The notes under the pieces are model-generated. The model did no database searches. It was given only the letters and a program-made list of their open reading frames with translations, and had not been told where the DNA came from. Made by a program: the position numbers and the translations under genes. DNA of 64,000 nt from NCBI GenBank assembly GCA_963770295.1, contig CAVYPA010000024.1:1-64000 (forward strand). Direction: 5' to 3'. This DNA comes from AWTP1-13 sp963770295 (lineage in GTDB: Bacteria; Pseudomonadota; Alphaproteobacteria; Rhizobiales; Hyphomicrobiaceae). Below, in pieces: positions 8,746-16,319 of the stretch (the stretch's first letter is position 1; the number at the start of each line of letters is the position of its first letter).

Positions 8746-9084
8746 CTAGCCTTTATCGCGTCCGGGGCCCACAATTGCGGGGGCAAGTAATCCCCGCTCT
8801 CGAGCTGTTCGTTCAAGCCACTGCTCTCTGGTTTCTTTGGGCGGGGCGTCAATCGTCATCCTGAGCACCGGCAGGTCCTCCGCATCGCCTGCCACCTTGA
8901 CGGGGATGAGCCTGCCCAGGAGGGCGCAGAAGGCCTTGGGAATCTCACGAGCGACCGCACACAGGTACTCAACGCCGCCGACTATCCCGAAGGCCTGAAG
9001 GATCGCCTCGCGGACATCCGCGGTGATCTTGTTGGTGCCGCCCTTCTTTCGGCCGGACCCTGGCCGCCTTCCGCCGCGTCGCAT
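8746..9084 (-). CDS. Phage-type small protein with an AT-hook-like N-terminus
   Basis: A 112-residue protein starting MRRGGRRPGSGRKKGGTNKIT, a GRRPGSGRK motif found at the start of many small phage and element proteins that are encoded near terminase or replication genes. It is followed by a helical region (DVREAILQAFGIVGGVEYLCAVAREIP) and the tail PPKETREQWLERTARER, shared with the remnant at 7307-7846. The ribosome site AGAAGGG about 9 bases upstream sits in the loop of a perfect 9-bp inverted repeat. The N-terminus suggests DNA binding; exact function unknown. Confidence 0.5.
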   Translation of the reverse strand: MRRGGRRPGSGRKKGGTNKITADVREAILQAFGIVGGVEYLCAVAREIPKAFCALLGRLIPVKVAGDAEDLPVLRMTIDAPPKETREQWLERTARERGLLAPAIVGPGRDKG

Positions 9085-9085
9085 G

Positions 9086-9112
9086 TTTGAAAAACCCTTC
9101 TATTTTTTCAAA
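9086..9112 (-). promoter_or_regulatory. Inverted repeat enclosing a ribosome binding site
   Basis: TTTGAAAAA (9086-9094) and TTTTTCAAA (9104-9112) pair perfectly around a 9-base loop that carries the GAAGGG of the gene starting at 9084. As RNA it could hide or expose the ribosome site; as DNA it could be an operator. There is no way to decide from sequence alone. Confidence 0.4.
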
Positions 9113-9217
9113 GATCCTGCCGGCCACACTTGTTTCGTCGGACGTTGCTGGTCATGCCGTTGTCTCTCATCGACCGGGTCCAGATTTCGCCGCTGGATTG
9201 AAGACGAAGCCCTCTGG

Positions 9218-9481
9218 TCACGCCGTTGTCTCCATTGGCCGGGTCAGTAACCTTCGACCGTTCTTTCCCGCTGTCGCTGCCGCTCGCACTTTTTTGTGCA
9301 GCCGCCAGCGTCTCTGAGAGAGCGCCCTTGCACGGCGATAGGTGCGCTCTTTACGGAGCCGCTCTTTGTCGCGCTTTCGCCTGCGTTCGCGCTCTTTTTT
9401 GAGCCAGTCGTCGTCAGCTCTCCGGCGCTCCCGGTCGGCCCGCTTCAGGGCTTTCTCGTGCTCGGATTGCGTATGCGCCAT
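9218..9481 (-). CDS. Highly charged coiled-coil small protein
   Basis: From the Met at 9481 (MAHTQSEHEKALKRADRERRR) the 87-residue product is dominated by Arg, Lys and Glu (KKERERRRKRDKERLRKER) and would form one long charged helix. No ribosome site is evident, and the frame continues upstream to 9547. Low-complexity sequence can keep a frame open by chance, so this is uncertain. It lies in line with the other minus-strand element genes. Confidence 0.3.
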   Translation of the reverse strand: MAHTQSEHEKALKRADRERRRADDDWLKKERERRRKRDKERLRKERTYRRARALSQRRWRLHKKVRAAATAGKNGRRLLTRPMETTA

Positions 9482-9509
9482 GCAACAGCGACTGCATACC
9501 GTCTCGGGC

Positions 9510-9755
9510 CTAGTGCATAGGCTTGTTTTTGATGAGGCCCTCGTCAATGAGGTGCTCCATCACATCACGAGGAACGATGGTGACCCTTCCGTCTTCTGGG
9601 TCGACGAAGTGGGCGCCGTATTTTTCGCCCTGAAAAAGAGGCCAACCTTCGCGCAAGGCGCGAAGCACGGCTTCTGCGCGGTCTTCTACGGGGCCCTCTC
9701 CTAGGTAGTGAACTTCAGGTTCCTCGTCAGTCATGGAGGTTTGGTTCGGCTTCAT
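9510..9755 (-). CDS. Small hypothetical element protein
   Basis: An 81-residue frame starting MKPNQTSMTDEEPEVHYLGEG, with a GGAG about 11 bases before the start. The composition is acidic and protein-like (AEAVLRALREGWPLFQGEKYG, VTIVPRDVMEHLIDEGLI). I do not recognise the family. It lies between the HGGAPKG-type gene and the coiled-coil frame on the same strand. Confidence 0.45.
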   Translation of the reverse strand: MKPNQTSMTDEEPEVHYLGEGPVEDRAEAVLRALREGWPLFQGEKYGAHFVDPEDGRVTIVPRDVMEHLIDEGLIKNKPMH

Positions 9756-9791
9756 TGCTTGGCGCTCTCCACTTTAGGATCGGCATTTCGG

Positions 9792-10043
9792 CTATAATTT
9801 CGCAATCGTCTTGCGAGCATTGCGCACCAGCGCCGTACACTGGCGCCGTATTGTCATTGCGTCGTCCGTAAAGCGACCATGTTGCCAGGCGCCATTAGCC
9901 TTGCCCTTTGGTGCCCCGCCCCGCGCCCCGTGAAATCGGCACACCTTCCAGCCGCGGACGGCCGGCGCTCGACATTTGTGCCGGGACCGTTTGCTCGTGG
10001 CTGAGCAGCGCGGGGCCGCATTCAGCCGCTGCACAGGGTTCAT
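9792..10043 (-). CDS. HGGAPKG-motif small protein
   Basis: An 83-residue protein beginning MNPVQRLNAAPRCSATSKRS; the start is chosen for the GGAG 9 bases upstream. It carries CSATSKRSRHKCRAPAVRGWKVCRFHG, a Cys/Cys/Cys/His pattern like a small zinc site, then GARGGAPKGKANGAWQHG, the HGGAPKGNRN-type signature of small proteins in rhizobial and phage-like islands. It overlaps the end of the preceding gene by about 149 bases in another frame. Function unknown; nucleic-acid binding is plausible. Confidence 0.55.
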   Translation of the reverse strand: MNPVQRLNAAPRCSATSKRSRHKCRAPAVRGWKVCRFHGARGGAPKGKANGAWQHGRFTDDAMTIRRQCTALVRNARKTIAKL

Positions 10044-10677
10044 GAGGTTGGTCTCCATTATTTGCTGTGTCCCCACCCCCCTGGTTAACGTTGCCGACAA
10101 TGGCCTGGCCGCCCTCGTTGACAGTCACATGCTGCACCTTGATCGTTTGCTCGCCGGCTGAGCGGTATTTCTTGAGAGCCTCGACCTGGGCTGCGAAGGT
10201 GCGTGCAAGCTTGTTGAGCATGGTCGAGGCGCTGTCTTGCTGGGGGATGGTCTCAACGTGCTTTAGACGGCGCGCCGCCACCATGGTGGCGTTGTGGATT
10301 GCCGCCATCTGAGCTGCCAGCAGGGCTTCCATCTCATCCTTGGGATTGATGCCGTGGACTATCGAAAGCAAAAAGTTCAATTCTTGCTTAGTCGCAACCT
10401 TTCCCGATCGAGCCACATCGGCAAACTGAGCGAGCAATCCGCAGGCGAACTCGTGATCACCCGTGCCGAGAACATCGGCCAGCAGCATGTGAGAGATCGC
10501 TGGTTCGGGGTGGTCGGCCGAAATGTTCGCACTCTTGTCGCCTGTCGCCTCGAGCTTGAATCTGGGTGCGGGTGCCTTGCGTGCGCCTCGATCGAAAAAA
10601 CGTTCAACGGCCTCTCGCTCCTGCTTGGTGGGCTCATAGGGAGGGGGAGATGGAGTCGTCTTAGCCTTGCTGACCAT
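9895..10677 (-). CDS. Conserved element protein, about 260 residues
   Basis: The product starts MVSKAKTTPSPPPYEPTKQ, with a Pro-rich head and a charged segment (EREAVERFFDRGARK). A helical core follows (KQELNFLLSIVHGINPKDEMEALLAAQMAAIHNATM, LARTFAAQVEALKKYRSAGEQ), then a short beta-like part (VQHVTVNEGGQAIVGNV) and a disordered tail. I know this arrangement as an unnamed protein found beside HGGAPKG-type genes in rhizobial islands. Its start overlaps the stop of the gene before it in an ATG-through-TAA arrangement, suggesting translational coupling. The last 50 residues overlap the next gene in a different frame and may result from an indel that removed an earlier stop. Confidence 0.55.
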   Translation of the reverse strand: MVSKAKTTPSPPPYEPTKQEREAVERFFDRGARKAPAPRFKLEATGDKSANISADHPEPAISHMLLADVLGTGDHEFACGLLAQFADVARSGKVATKQELNFLLSIVHGINPKDEMEALLAAQMAAIHNATMVAARRLKHVETIPQQDSASTMLNKLARTFAAQVEALKKYRSAGEQTIKVQHVTVNEGGQAIVGNVNQGGGDTANNGDQPHEPCAAAECGPALLSHEQTVPAQMSSAGRPRLEGVPISRGAGRGTKGQG

Positions 10678-11179
10678 GGAGCCCCCTCAGAGGACAGTTG
10701 TTTGGATCAAACGGATCATCGCCGGGCTGCCCTTTCCCTTCGAATTCCACGGCAAGCGCCCTAGGGTCGCTCACCAGACGCTCGCCTCTCTGCGGTGCGT
10801 CGGCCCAGGCCAGCTCGACAGCGGCGAGGGCTGTCTCCGCGCGCTGCAGCGGGTTCGCACTCTTGTCGCCTGTCGCCTCGAGCTTGAATCTGGGTGCGGG
10901 TGCCTTGCGTGCGCCTCGATCGAAAAAACGTTCAACGGCCTCTCGCTCCTGCTTGGTGGGCTCATAGGGAGGGGGAGATGAAGTCGTCTTAGCCTTGCTG
11001 ACCATGGAGCCCCCTCAGAGGACAGTTGTTTGGATCAAACGGATCATCGCCGGGCTGCCCTTTCCCTTCGAATTCCACGGCAAGCGCCCTAGGGTCGCTC
11101 ACCAGACGCTCGCCTCTCTGCGGTGCGTCGGCCCAGGCCAGCTCGACAGCGGCGAGGGCTGTCTCCGCGCGCTGCAGCG
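10525..11179. repeat. Tandem direct duplication, period 328 bp
   Basis: Bases 10525-10851 and 10853-11179 are the same sequence; the one difference I can see is GGAGTC against GAAGTC near 10655 and 10983. The unit covers the N-terminal codons of the MVSKAKTT gene and the C-terminal codons of the gene upstream. Because the period is not a multiple of three, the duplication made a new ORF joining the two genes. Near-perfect identity means it is recent, or an assembly error. Confidence 0.9.
10661..11005 (-). CDS. Chimeric ORF created by the tandem duplication
   Basis: Its first 51 residues (MVSKAKTTSSPPPYEPTKQ.. to GDKSAN) equal the N-terminus of the gene at 9895-10677 apart from one Pro-to-Ser change. 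The rest (PLQRAETALAAVELAWAD.. to GLHGQQG) equals the C-terminus of the gene at 10989-11300. It uses the same start context as its parent and its stop overlaps the next start, so it could be translated, but there is no reason to expect a dedicated function. Confidence 0.5.
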   Translation of the reverse strand: MVSKAKTTSSPPPYEPTKQEREAVERFFDRGARKAPAPRFKLEATGDKSANPLQRAETALAAVELAWADAPQRGERLVSDPRALAVEFEGKGQPGDDPFDPNNCPLRGLHGQQG

Positions 11180-11300
11180 CTGCGCTGCGGTCGGGTGCAC
11201 CACGCCGCCGGGATGGCTCAGCGCACTGCAATGGCTCAGCCCCATCGTATGGCGGCTCACGCCGGCAGACGTCGAGCGCGCTCGCATCAAATGTGTCCAA
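10989..11300 (-). CDS. Small hypothetical element protein
   Basis: A 103-residue frame with a TTG as the first possible start and no evident ribosome site. A helical segment (LQRAETALAAVELAWADAPQRGERL) and an acidic loop (GKGQPGDDPFDPNNCPL) precede GLHGQQG. The last six codons overlap the start of the MVSKAKTT frame, a coupling layout. The family is not recognised. Its C-terminal 63 residues are duplicated in the neighbouring chimeric ORF. Confidence 0.4.
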   Translation of the reverse strand: MDTFDASALDVCRREPPYDGAEPLQCAEPSRRRGAPDRSAALQRAETALAAVELAWADAPQRGERLVSDPRALAVEFEGKGQPGDDPFDPNNCPLRGLHGQQG

Positions 11301-11310
11301 TAGAAAGCGG

Positions 11311-11480
11311 GGATAACCGTCACAACGGTCACTGCCGTCATTCTTGTTTGTTTTTCAAAGCTGTACCGCAGGGACGAACCGTCATAACAACTGTCACCGG
11401 GCCGAATGCGGCTATCGTGACTGTCACAGCAAAAGCCCAGTTTTATTGGGCTTTCTGACGGTTTGACGGTTATGACGGTC
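11311..11480. repeat. TGACGGT/CCGTCA repeat tract (iteron-like)
   Basis: Within 170 bases the core TGACGG or its complement CCGTCA occurs at least five times, including three in a row near 11456-11477 (TGACGGTT, TGACGGTTA, TGACGGTCATG) and copies near 11316, 11334 and 11385. Related ACTGTCAC and CGGTCAC words lie between them. The tract sits directly downstream of a primase-helicase gene, where replication origins of mobile elements often carry such iterons. An alternative is that it is decayed low-complexity coding sequence, since one frame reads TVVTV-like residues. Confidence 0.45.
11432..11454 (-). terminator. Intrinsic terminator after the primase-helicase gene
   Basis: AAAGCCCA and TGGGCTTT form a perfect 8-bp stem around a 7-base loop. 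Read on the minus strand it lies about 32 bases after the primase stop, and the 3' arm runs into TTTT. On the plus strand the arm also ends in TTT, so it may act in both directions. Confidence 0.65.
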
Positions 11481-11486
11481 ATGCCC

Positions 11487-13967
11487 CTACTCTCTTGAGC
11501 TACGGTCGCAGATGACGATGGGCCGGCGCCTGCCCTGACGCGACCCTCTCTTGATGACGATCCCGGCCTGGCGCAACGCGGGAGCCAGCTTGATCAACCG
11601 GTGTGCCAGACCCTCGGGGGTTTGAGGCCAAGACCGGCTGCGGCGCTGCGGCTCGGTGACAATCGCGGTCAGCAACTCGAGCAGCTCTTTCGAGGTGGTC
11701 TCAATCTCGGCAAAGCCGAACGCGCCGGGCGGGCAGGCCTTCATGTGGCGCCTGAGAGCATCCGCTACCAAGTCGCCGTCGAGCACAATGTCGATTGCTT
11801 CTTCACGATACTCGTCATACGCGGCCATGAAAGTGCCGGCGGCCTGATAGGCTGGTTCGCAGGCGATGCTCCAGCGCGCAAAGTCGGCCATGCGTGGGAG
11901 CCGATTGGGACGTGTGCCTTCTAGATGCTTTAGGCCATGCGCAAGCGCGTCATAGAGGGCGCCAAGGATGCGAGGCCGCGCGGCGTCGAATGCCGCCCAC
12001 AGCTCGTCCTCCAACTTGCGATCGTTATCTGGAATCACCTCCAGCCGCACGCCCAAGGTTCGGTCCAAGAGATCGGGGCGCACAGCCGCTTCGGCGATGC
12101 TTGTCATGCCAACCGGGCGCTGCCCATCAAAGAGCAACTCTTCGTCGTTCGTATAGAGCGAGCGCGTCGAAAACCCGCCACCGGTCGATAGCCTGCACAG
12201 CGCGTCGGACACGTCGGCAGTCAGGGAGGTCACGTTGTCGAGTGTGATGACGTGGCCGTTGATGGCCGCAACGTACAGATCACGGGTCGTGTCGGGCGGC
12301 GCGCGGAGCGGTGCCGTGTTTGGGTCCACCAGATGCCGCAGCATCCTGAGCGCTGTAGACTTGGCTGTGCCCTGCTCGCCCGTGAACGCTAGGACCGGGT
12401 AGGGGCCGCGCGGGCGCAGCGCCGCCAGCAGCCATGCCTTGGTGAGCACATAGCCACTGGCACCCATGCGCAGGTGCTTGTCGAGCTCGTCTAGTTTGCC
12501 GCCGCGCACCGGCTCCGGCAGCTCCAGCATGCCGGACCTTCGGCAGAACCGCACGGGCGGCTCGTCAACCACACACCAGCTGCCGTGCGAGATCTCGACC
12601 GCCCGCCATGCCGTATCGCAAAGGTTCACATAGATGCAACCTTCATACTCGGCGACGCGAAGGTAGACAGGGCGCACGATGCCACCAAAGTGGGCGCGGG
12701 CCTCGATGAGGTCCAGCGCCGTAGTCATCGCTTCGCTGTTGGGCGCGCTGCGCGTGCGCTCGTAGTAGACACCCCGCAGCCACCACTTGAAGGCCTTGGA
12801 GCGCACCGGCCATGTTTCACGGTGGCCGCTGATGTAAAGGTCGGCGTAGGGGACCCCGTCCGGCGTGCGAAACAGCTCGACTTTTTCTCCGCCGGCAATG
12901 TCGGCCAGCACTGTGGCTTGCGACGGCTTGTCGGCGCCAGCGCGCCGCTGGTTGATTTCCCGCTCAGTTGTGCGCTGCTTGCCCCTCCAACCCAGGCTTG
13001 CCGGTCCGATCCCCATCCTTTGGCAGAGCCACAAAGCGGCATCGACGGCATTGGCGCCGCGGCCGTAGCGCTGAACGGCATTGATGGGCGTAAGCCCATG
13101 CTCCTCCCCATGGTCGCGGATGCCGTCGGGGTGATAGGATAGGTCCTCCTCCAGATCACGGCCGAGGTCCTTGGAGCTGACGCGCCACGCACCGTTAGGC
13201 TGCTTGCAGGCGGCAGGATGGAGATGCGGCACCCAGTCGTCGAGGTTGGCCAGGGCGGCGGCGTTGACGTTGGCGAAGAAGTCGTCGCCGGCGGCGTGCA
13301 CCTTGCCATTGGATTTGGGACGTTTCGCCTCCCGGGCACCGCCGACAATGGCGGTCAGCTTGTCCAATGTGCGTGGGGCCAGCCTGATCTCGGATGGCGT
13401 GCCGTCGACTTGGTCACCGGTGACGGTGAGATAGCGGCCGGTGCTGTAGACCTCGACCCCTGTCGCGTCATCCTTGAGGGCACTCTCGATCTTGCCGCGG
13501 ATGAAAATGCGAATGCCTTCGCCGCTCGGCGATACCTCCGCGTAGCTCTCGCCGTAACCAATGATCTCGGCGGCGAGAGGCGAAAAGGTGCCGGCGTCGG
13601 TGATGCAGTCATCGAGATCGATGCCGATGATGTCGCCGCCGGTGAGGACCAAACCGACGCCGGCAAGGACGTGCCGGTCCGCACCGTCCACCGCGACATC
13701 GAATGTCGCCCACGTCGCCGGGTCGCTGATTGACGCTGGCCGCCCAGTCCTGGGATTGAACGGAGGCTTCGTCCACCGGCCGTTTTTCCAAACATAACCC
13801 CACGCTACCCAGCATGGTTCATCGCGCAGGTGAGCCAACGCAGGTGGGATTTCGCCGGTGAAGCGATATGCCGGTTTCTCCGGCCTCGGGTCGGGCGCGG
13901 CTTGGTGGGTCGGCGCGCCGCCCGGCAGCTCGTCGCTGGAGTTATGTCCGTTGAGACGTTCTCGCAT
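11487..13967 (-). CDS. Mobile-element primase/polymerase-helicase
   Basis: An 826-residue replication protein. The ATG at 13967 is chosen because AAGGAGG lies 5 bases upstream; the frame itself is open to 14084. Residues about 40-210 are an archaeo-eukaryotic primase-polymerase domain: CWVAWGY near 52, the metal-binding GIDLDDC at 115-121, SPSGEGIRIF at 146-155 and YSTGRYLTVTG at 174-184. The C-terminal half is an ATPase with an MCM-like P-loop, TGEQGTAKST at 529-538 (Ala in place of the usual Gly before Lys), and NGHVITLDNV as a probable Walker B. Such proteins prime and unwind DNA for phages, satellites and integrative elements. It lies downstream of an AlpA-like gene and just upstream of a repeat tract, which supports a role in element replication. 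Confidence 0.8.
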   Translation of the reverse strand: MRERLNGHNSSDELPGGAPTHQAAPDPRPEKPAYRFTGEIPPALAHLRDEPCWVAWGYVWKNGRWTKPPFNPRTGRPASISDPATWATFDVAVDGADRHVLAGVGLVLTGGDIIGIDLDDCITDAGTFSPLAAEIIGYGESYAEVSPSGEGIRIFIRGKIESALKDDATGVEVYSTGRYLTVTGDQVDGTPSEIRLAPRTLDKLTAIVGGAREAKRPKSNGKVHAAGDDFFANVNAAALANLDDWVPHLHPAACKQPNGAWRVSSKDLGRDLEEDLSYHPDGIRDHGEEHGLTPINAVQRYGRGANAVDAALWLCQRMGIGPASLGWRGKQRTTEREINQRRAGADKPSQATVLADIAGGEKVELFRTPDGVPYADLYISGHRETWPVRSKAFKWWLRGVYYERTRSAPNSEAMTTALDLIEARAHFGGIVRPVYLRVAEYEGCIYVNLCDTAWRAVEISHGSWCVVDEPPVRFCRRSGMLELPEPVRGGKLDELDKHLRMGASGYVLTKAWLLAALRPRGPYPVLAFTGEQGTAKSTALRMLRHLVDPNTAPLRAPPDTTRDLYVAAINGHVITLDNVTSLTADVSDALCRLSTGGGFSTRSLYTNDEELLFDGQRPVGMTSIAEAAVRPDLLDRTLGVRLEVIPDNDRKLEDELWAAFDAARPRILGALYDALAHGLKHLEGTRPNRLPRMADFARWSIACEPAYQAAGTFMAAYDEYREEAIDIVLDGDLVADALRRHMKACPPGAFGFAEIETTSKELLELLTAIVTEPQRRSRSWPQTPEGLAHRLIKLAPALRQAGIVIKRGSRQGRRRPIVICDRSSRE

Positions 13968-14097
13968 CGACGCCTCCTTAGGCTTGCGCAATATCGAGGT
14001 TGTAGGGAGGACGCGGCCCGAAGTCTTCGGGGTGCTCGCCTGCGGCTTTCGTCTCGGCTTCATCTTTGGGGGAGCGTATCGCATCTATGCATCCCCC

Positions 14098-14110
14098 CTG
14101 TTGGCAACAG
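14098..14110. promoter_or_regulatory. 13-bp perfect palindrome, candidate operator
   Basis: CTGTTG-G-CAACAG, about 130 bases upstream of the primase start. On the minus strand a TTGAAA box lies just before it, and the palindrome would fall in the spacer of a promoter reading towards the primase, a classic repressor position. The -10 box is weak. Confidence 0.35.
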
Positions 14111-14242
14111 GTTTCAAACACTGTTGACTGTGCAGGCGCACCTGTTCTACTGTGGATTTCGGCATGCCCCTTTTGTTGACGCTCTCGTTTCCGCCCGCAA
14201 AGCTTGGCGAGAGCAGTTGATAAGAACGCACGGCTTACCTGG

Positions 14243-14262
14243 AGCCCGCTACGGCGGGCTTT
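14243..14262 (+). terminator. Hairpin resembling an intrinsic terminator
   Basis: AGCCCGC and GCGGGCT form a 7-bp perfect stem with a 4-base loop, followed on the plus strand by TTTC. No gene on the plus strand clearly ends here, so it may isolate the primase promoter from read-through or belong to a lost gene. Confidence 0.45.
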
Positions 14263-14500
14263 CTGCTGTCATCCAACCTCCCTTGCGGCATGCCCGTTGA
14301 GTGACGTGATGGCGTTGCGCCGGCCGACGCTGGCGGGCTCTTTGACGGCGCCCCACTTCTTGATCAAGCATGAACCGTGGGTTCAGAGACGCCCCAACGC
14401 CGTGCCAGGAACACCTGGCTCGGGATCTCGGCCCCGGCCGATAACTGCCGCTTGAGGTCTTCGAGGGCCACCCGCTCCGTCGTCTTCGGCCGAAGATTGG

Positions 14501-15256
14501 CTAAGCGCCGGGGTTTCGGGGATTTCCGGTCTTCAGGTTCGCCTGCTGAAGATGGGTCTTTGTGTGCGAGATGCCGGGCTCGAGCTTTTGCCTAATGAAT
14601 TCGAGCATCCACAGGCACCCGTATTGAATTAGTAATAGAGCCGTGGATGCGCCAGCCGTTGACCACGACCTGGCGCTCGCCTCATCGATGCGCAGCATGC
14701 GGGCCAGCGTTGTGGCCTGGCCGTCTGCGACTGTGGATAGCTCGCCGGTTTGCAGCCGCTTGATCTGATCGTTGCGGCACTCGCAATGGCAGTGAGGCCG
14801 TCGGCCAGGATATCCTTGCGGTCCTTGCCAACGGCCTTTTCCGCAACCGTGACCTTCATCCAGTCCAGCGTGGCATTGCTGACGTGGCGGGCTTGCTCGC
14901 GACCTTGCGCCATGCTTTCCCGGTTTGAGGCCTGGAAGCCGACGATGCCGATCAAGGAGATGGCGAAGCACAGGATGCCGATGATAGTGGCAAGCACGGA
15001 AAGTTTGACCTCGGCCCGACCGGACGCTGGCCGCCTGCCATGCCAGCGCACCGGCGACGTCACAGGCGGCAAACGCGAAAGCGAGGGTGGCTTTGCTGAC
15101 GAGGTCGGTTCCCATCGACCAGCCGAAGGCCCCGGTCATGGTCATGCAGGCGAAGAGCAGGACGAGCGAGGTCCAGAACAACCCCCTGGCCAGGTTCTTA
15201 ATCTGGCGTTCCGCCCTTGATCGCCGCCGTCCCCCAAAGATCCTCATGATCCCCAA
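14501..15256 (-). pseudogene. Element membrane protein with two compensating frameshifts
   Basis: The first frame gives MGIMRIFGGRRRSRAERQ and a membrane segment (GLFWTSLVLLFACMTMTGAFGW), then AFAFAACDVAGALAWQ. The sense then moves to a second frame (LSVLATIIGILCFAISLIGIVGFQ with a further membrane segment, then MAQGREQARHVSNATLDWMKVTVAEKAVG). It later returns to the first frame (IKRLQTGELSTVADGQATTLARMLRI, LLLIQYGCLWMLEFIRQKL). Shifts near 15040 and 14790 cancel out. The whole would be an inner-membrane protein of about 250 residues with three or four helices, encoded beside the AlpA-like gene. Family not recognised. Confidence 0.5.
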
Positions 15257-15524
15257 GCACTAATTCCCCCGAAATCAGGCAAGGCCCGCTAAGACCGGCA
15301 AGGTGGACGTGCCGAACACGCCCGACTGACCGGTCTGGGTCGACGCAACGAACTGATACGCAACTAACTGAGCCAACCGGCAGGCGGGTCTACGCAGCCG
15401 CCTGATCGCCACTAGGGCGCCGGCCGTACTGACGCTCGTCCATGCGCCACCATCGGCGGCGCTTGAACATCACGTAACAGTCTGTTCCGGTTCAGCTTGA
15501 TGCCCCTTTCCCGGGCCACCTCGA
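15257..15524. other. Short intergenic region in the element
   Basis: No supported gene or repeat. The sequence may hold the start region of the membrane gene; nothing else stands out. Confidence 0.3.
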
Positions 15525-15845
15525 TCAGCCGGTCCCCCTGGACGGGAGCAACAGAGTTTCGATCGAACATCCTGCGTGTGGTCTGGTAGCCTCGTCTGTG
15601 ACCGCAGGTCCGCTACCACCGGGTGCGCGCGTGCGCTCCCAGTCGGTCAGCGCGGCCGCCAGCCAAAAGCGCCGGTTGTTGATGATGAGCGGCTTCGGAA
15701 AACCCAGTGTCTCGTCTCGGAGCCAGCGCCAAAGCGCCATGTCGCTCATGCCACCATAGCGGCTGCGCACCTGCGCGGCGTTGAGGTAGATGGTGTCGGC
15801 GTCCTCGGACACCCGGGGAAGTTCGCGTCCGGAGTGGGCGGGCAT
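15525..15845 (-). CDS. AlpA-family HTH regulator / excisionase-like protein
   Basis: A 106-residue protein. Residues about 18-60 (DTIYLNAAQVRSRYGGMSDMALWRWL..LGFPKPLIINNRRFWLAAALTDWE) are the winged-helix MerR/AlpA fold: the helix-turn-helix YGGMSDMALWRW, then the FPKP..NNRRFW wing. AlpA-type proteins activate integrase/excision genes of prophages such as CP4-57. It is the first element gene next to tRNA-Lys, where integrase and excisionase genes usually sit, but no integrase is seen between it and the tRNA. Confidence 0.75.
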   Translation of the reverse strand: MPAHSGRELPRVSEDADTIYLNAAQVRSRYGGMSDMALWRWLRDETLGFPKPLIINNRRFWLAAALTDWERTRAPGGSGPAVTDEATRPHAGCSIETLLLPSRGTG

Positions 15846-16065
15846 TCAATCGTCCCTTTCTCGCTAAGCGAAGCTAACGAGAGGGCGATACGCGAGTAAC
15901 ACCGCGTTGTCGAAATGGGGGAAATCGGCGCAATTACCTACTACACGCCCGTTATGGCATGGGCGCTCACAGGACGTTACCTAAACGTTACCTTTGACAA
16001 TATTTCTCGGCGTTGATAGCTGCTTTGCTGTTGCGATTTTATTAGATTTTCTGAAGGTTTATAAG

Positions 16066-16141
<76 letters not shown>

Positions 16142-16319
16142 ATCCCGCCGCGGCGGCGCAGGAGCCGCTTCAGCCCGATGGCGGACCATGTAGCATCGCA
16201 CGTCAGGCGCTGTCCAGCCGGCTGCCTCTTTCCAAGCGCTTTACCGAGCAATCCCCTGATAGGAGGTCGTTTCGCCGCCCGGTGCGGAGCAGCCAAAAAT
16301 CCGAACGCCTGGTTTGGCC

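Larger units (their letters stand above)
13968..14500. other. Control region between the membrane gene and the primase
   Basis: No gene is convincing here. The region contains the primase ribosome site, the 13-bp palindrome at 14098-14110 and the hairpin at 14243-14262. Bases 14263-14500 show nothing that I can support. Confidence 0.4.

Noticed and set aside
9149..9247. Two copies of GGTCAYGCCGTTGTCTC as an att or IS end
   Set aside because: The copies are imperfect, in direct orientation about 69 bases apart, and flank no recognisable element.
11099..11482. A 127-codon minus-strand ORF with TVVTV-like residues
   Set aside because: It runs through a terminator hairpin and the repeat tract, has no ribosome site, and its repetitive residues follow from the DNA repeats.
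15846..16065. Integrase gene between AlpA and tRNA-Lys
   Set aside because: No frame in this 220-base gap encodes integrase motifs; it is too short for even a fragment that I could recognise.
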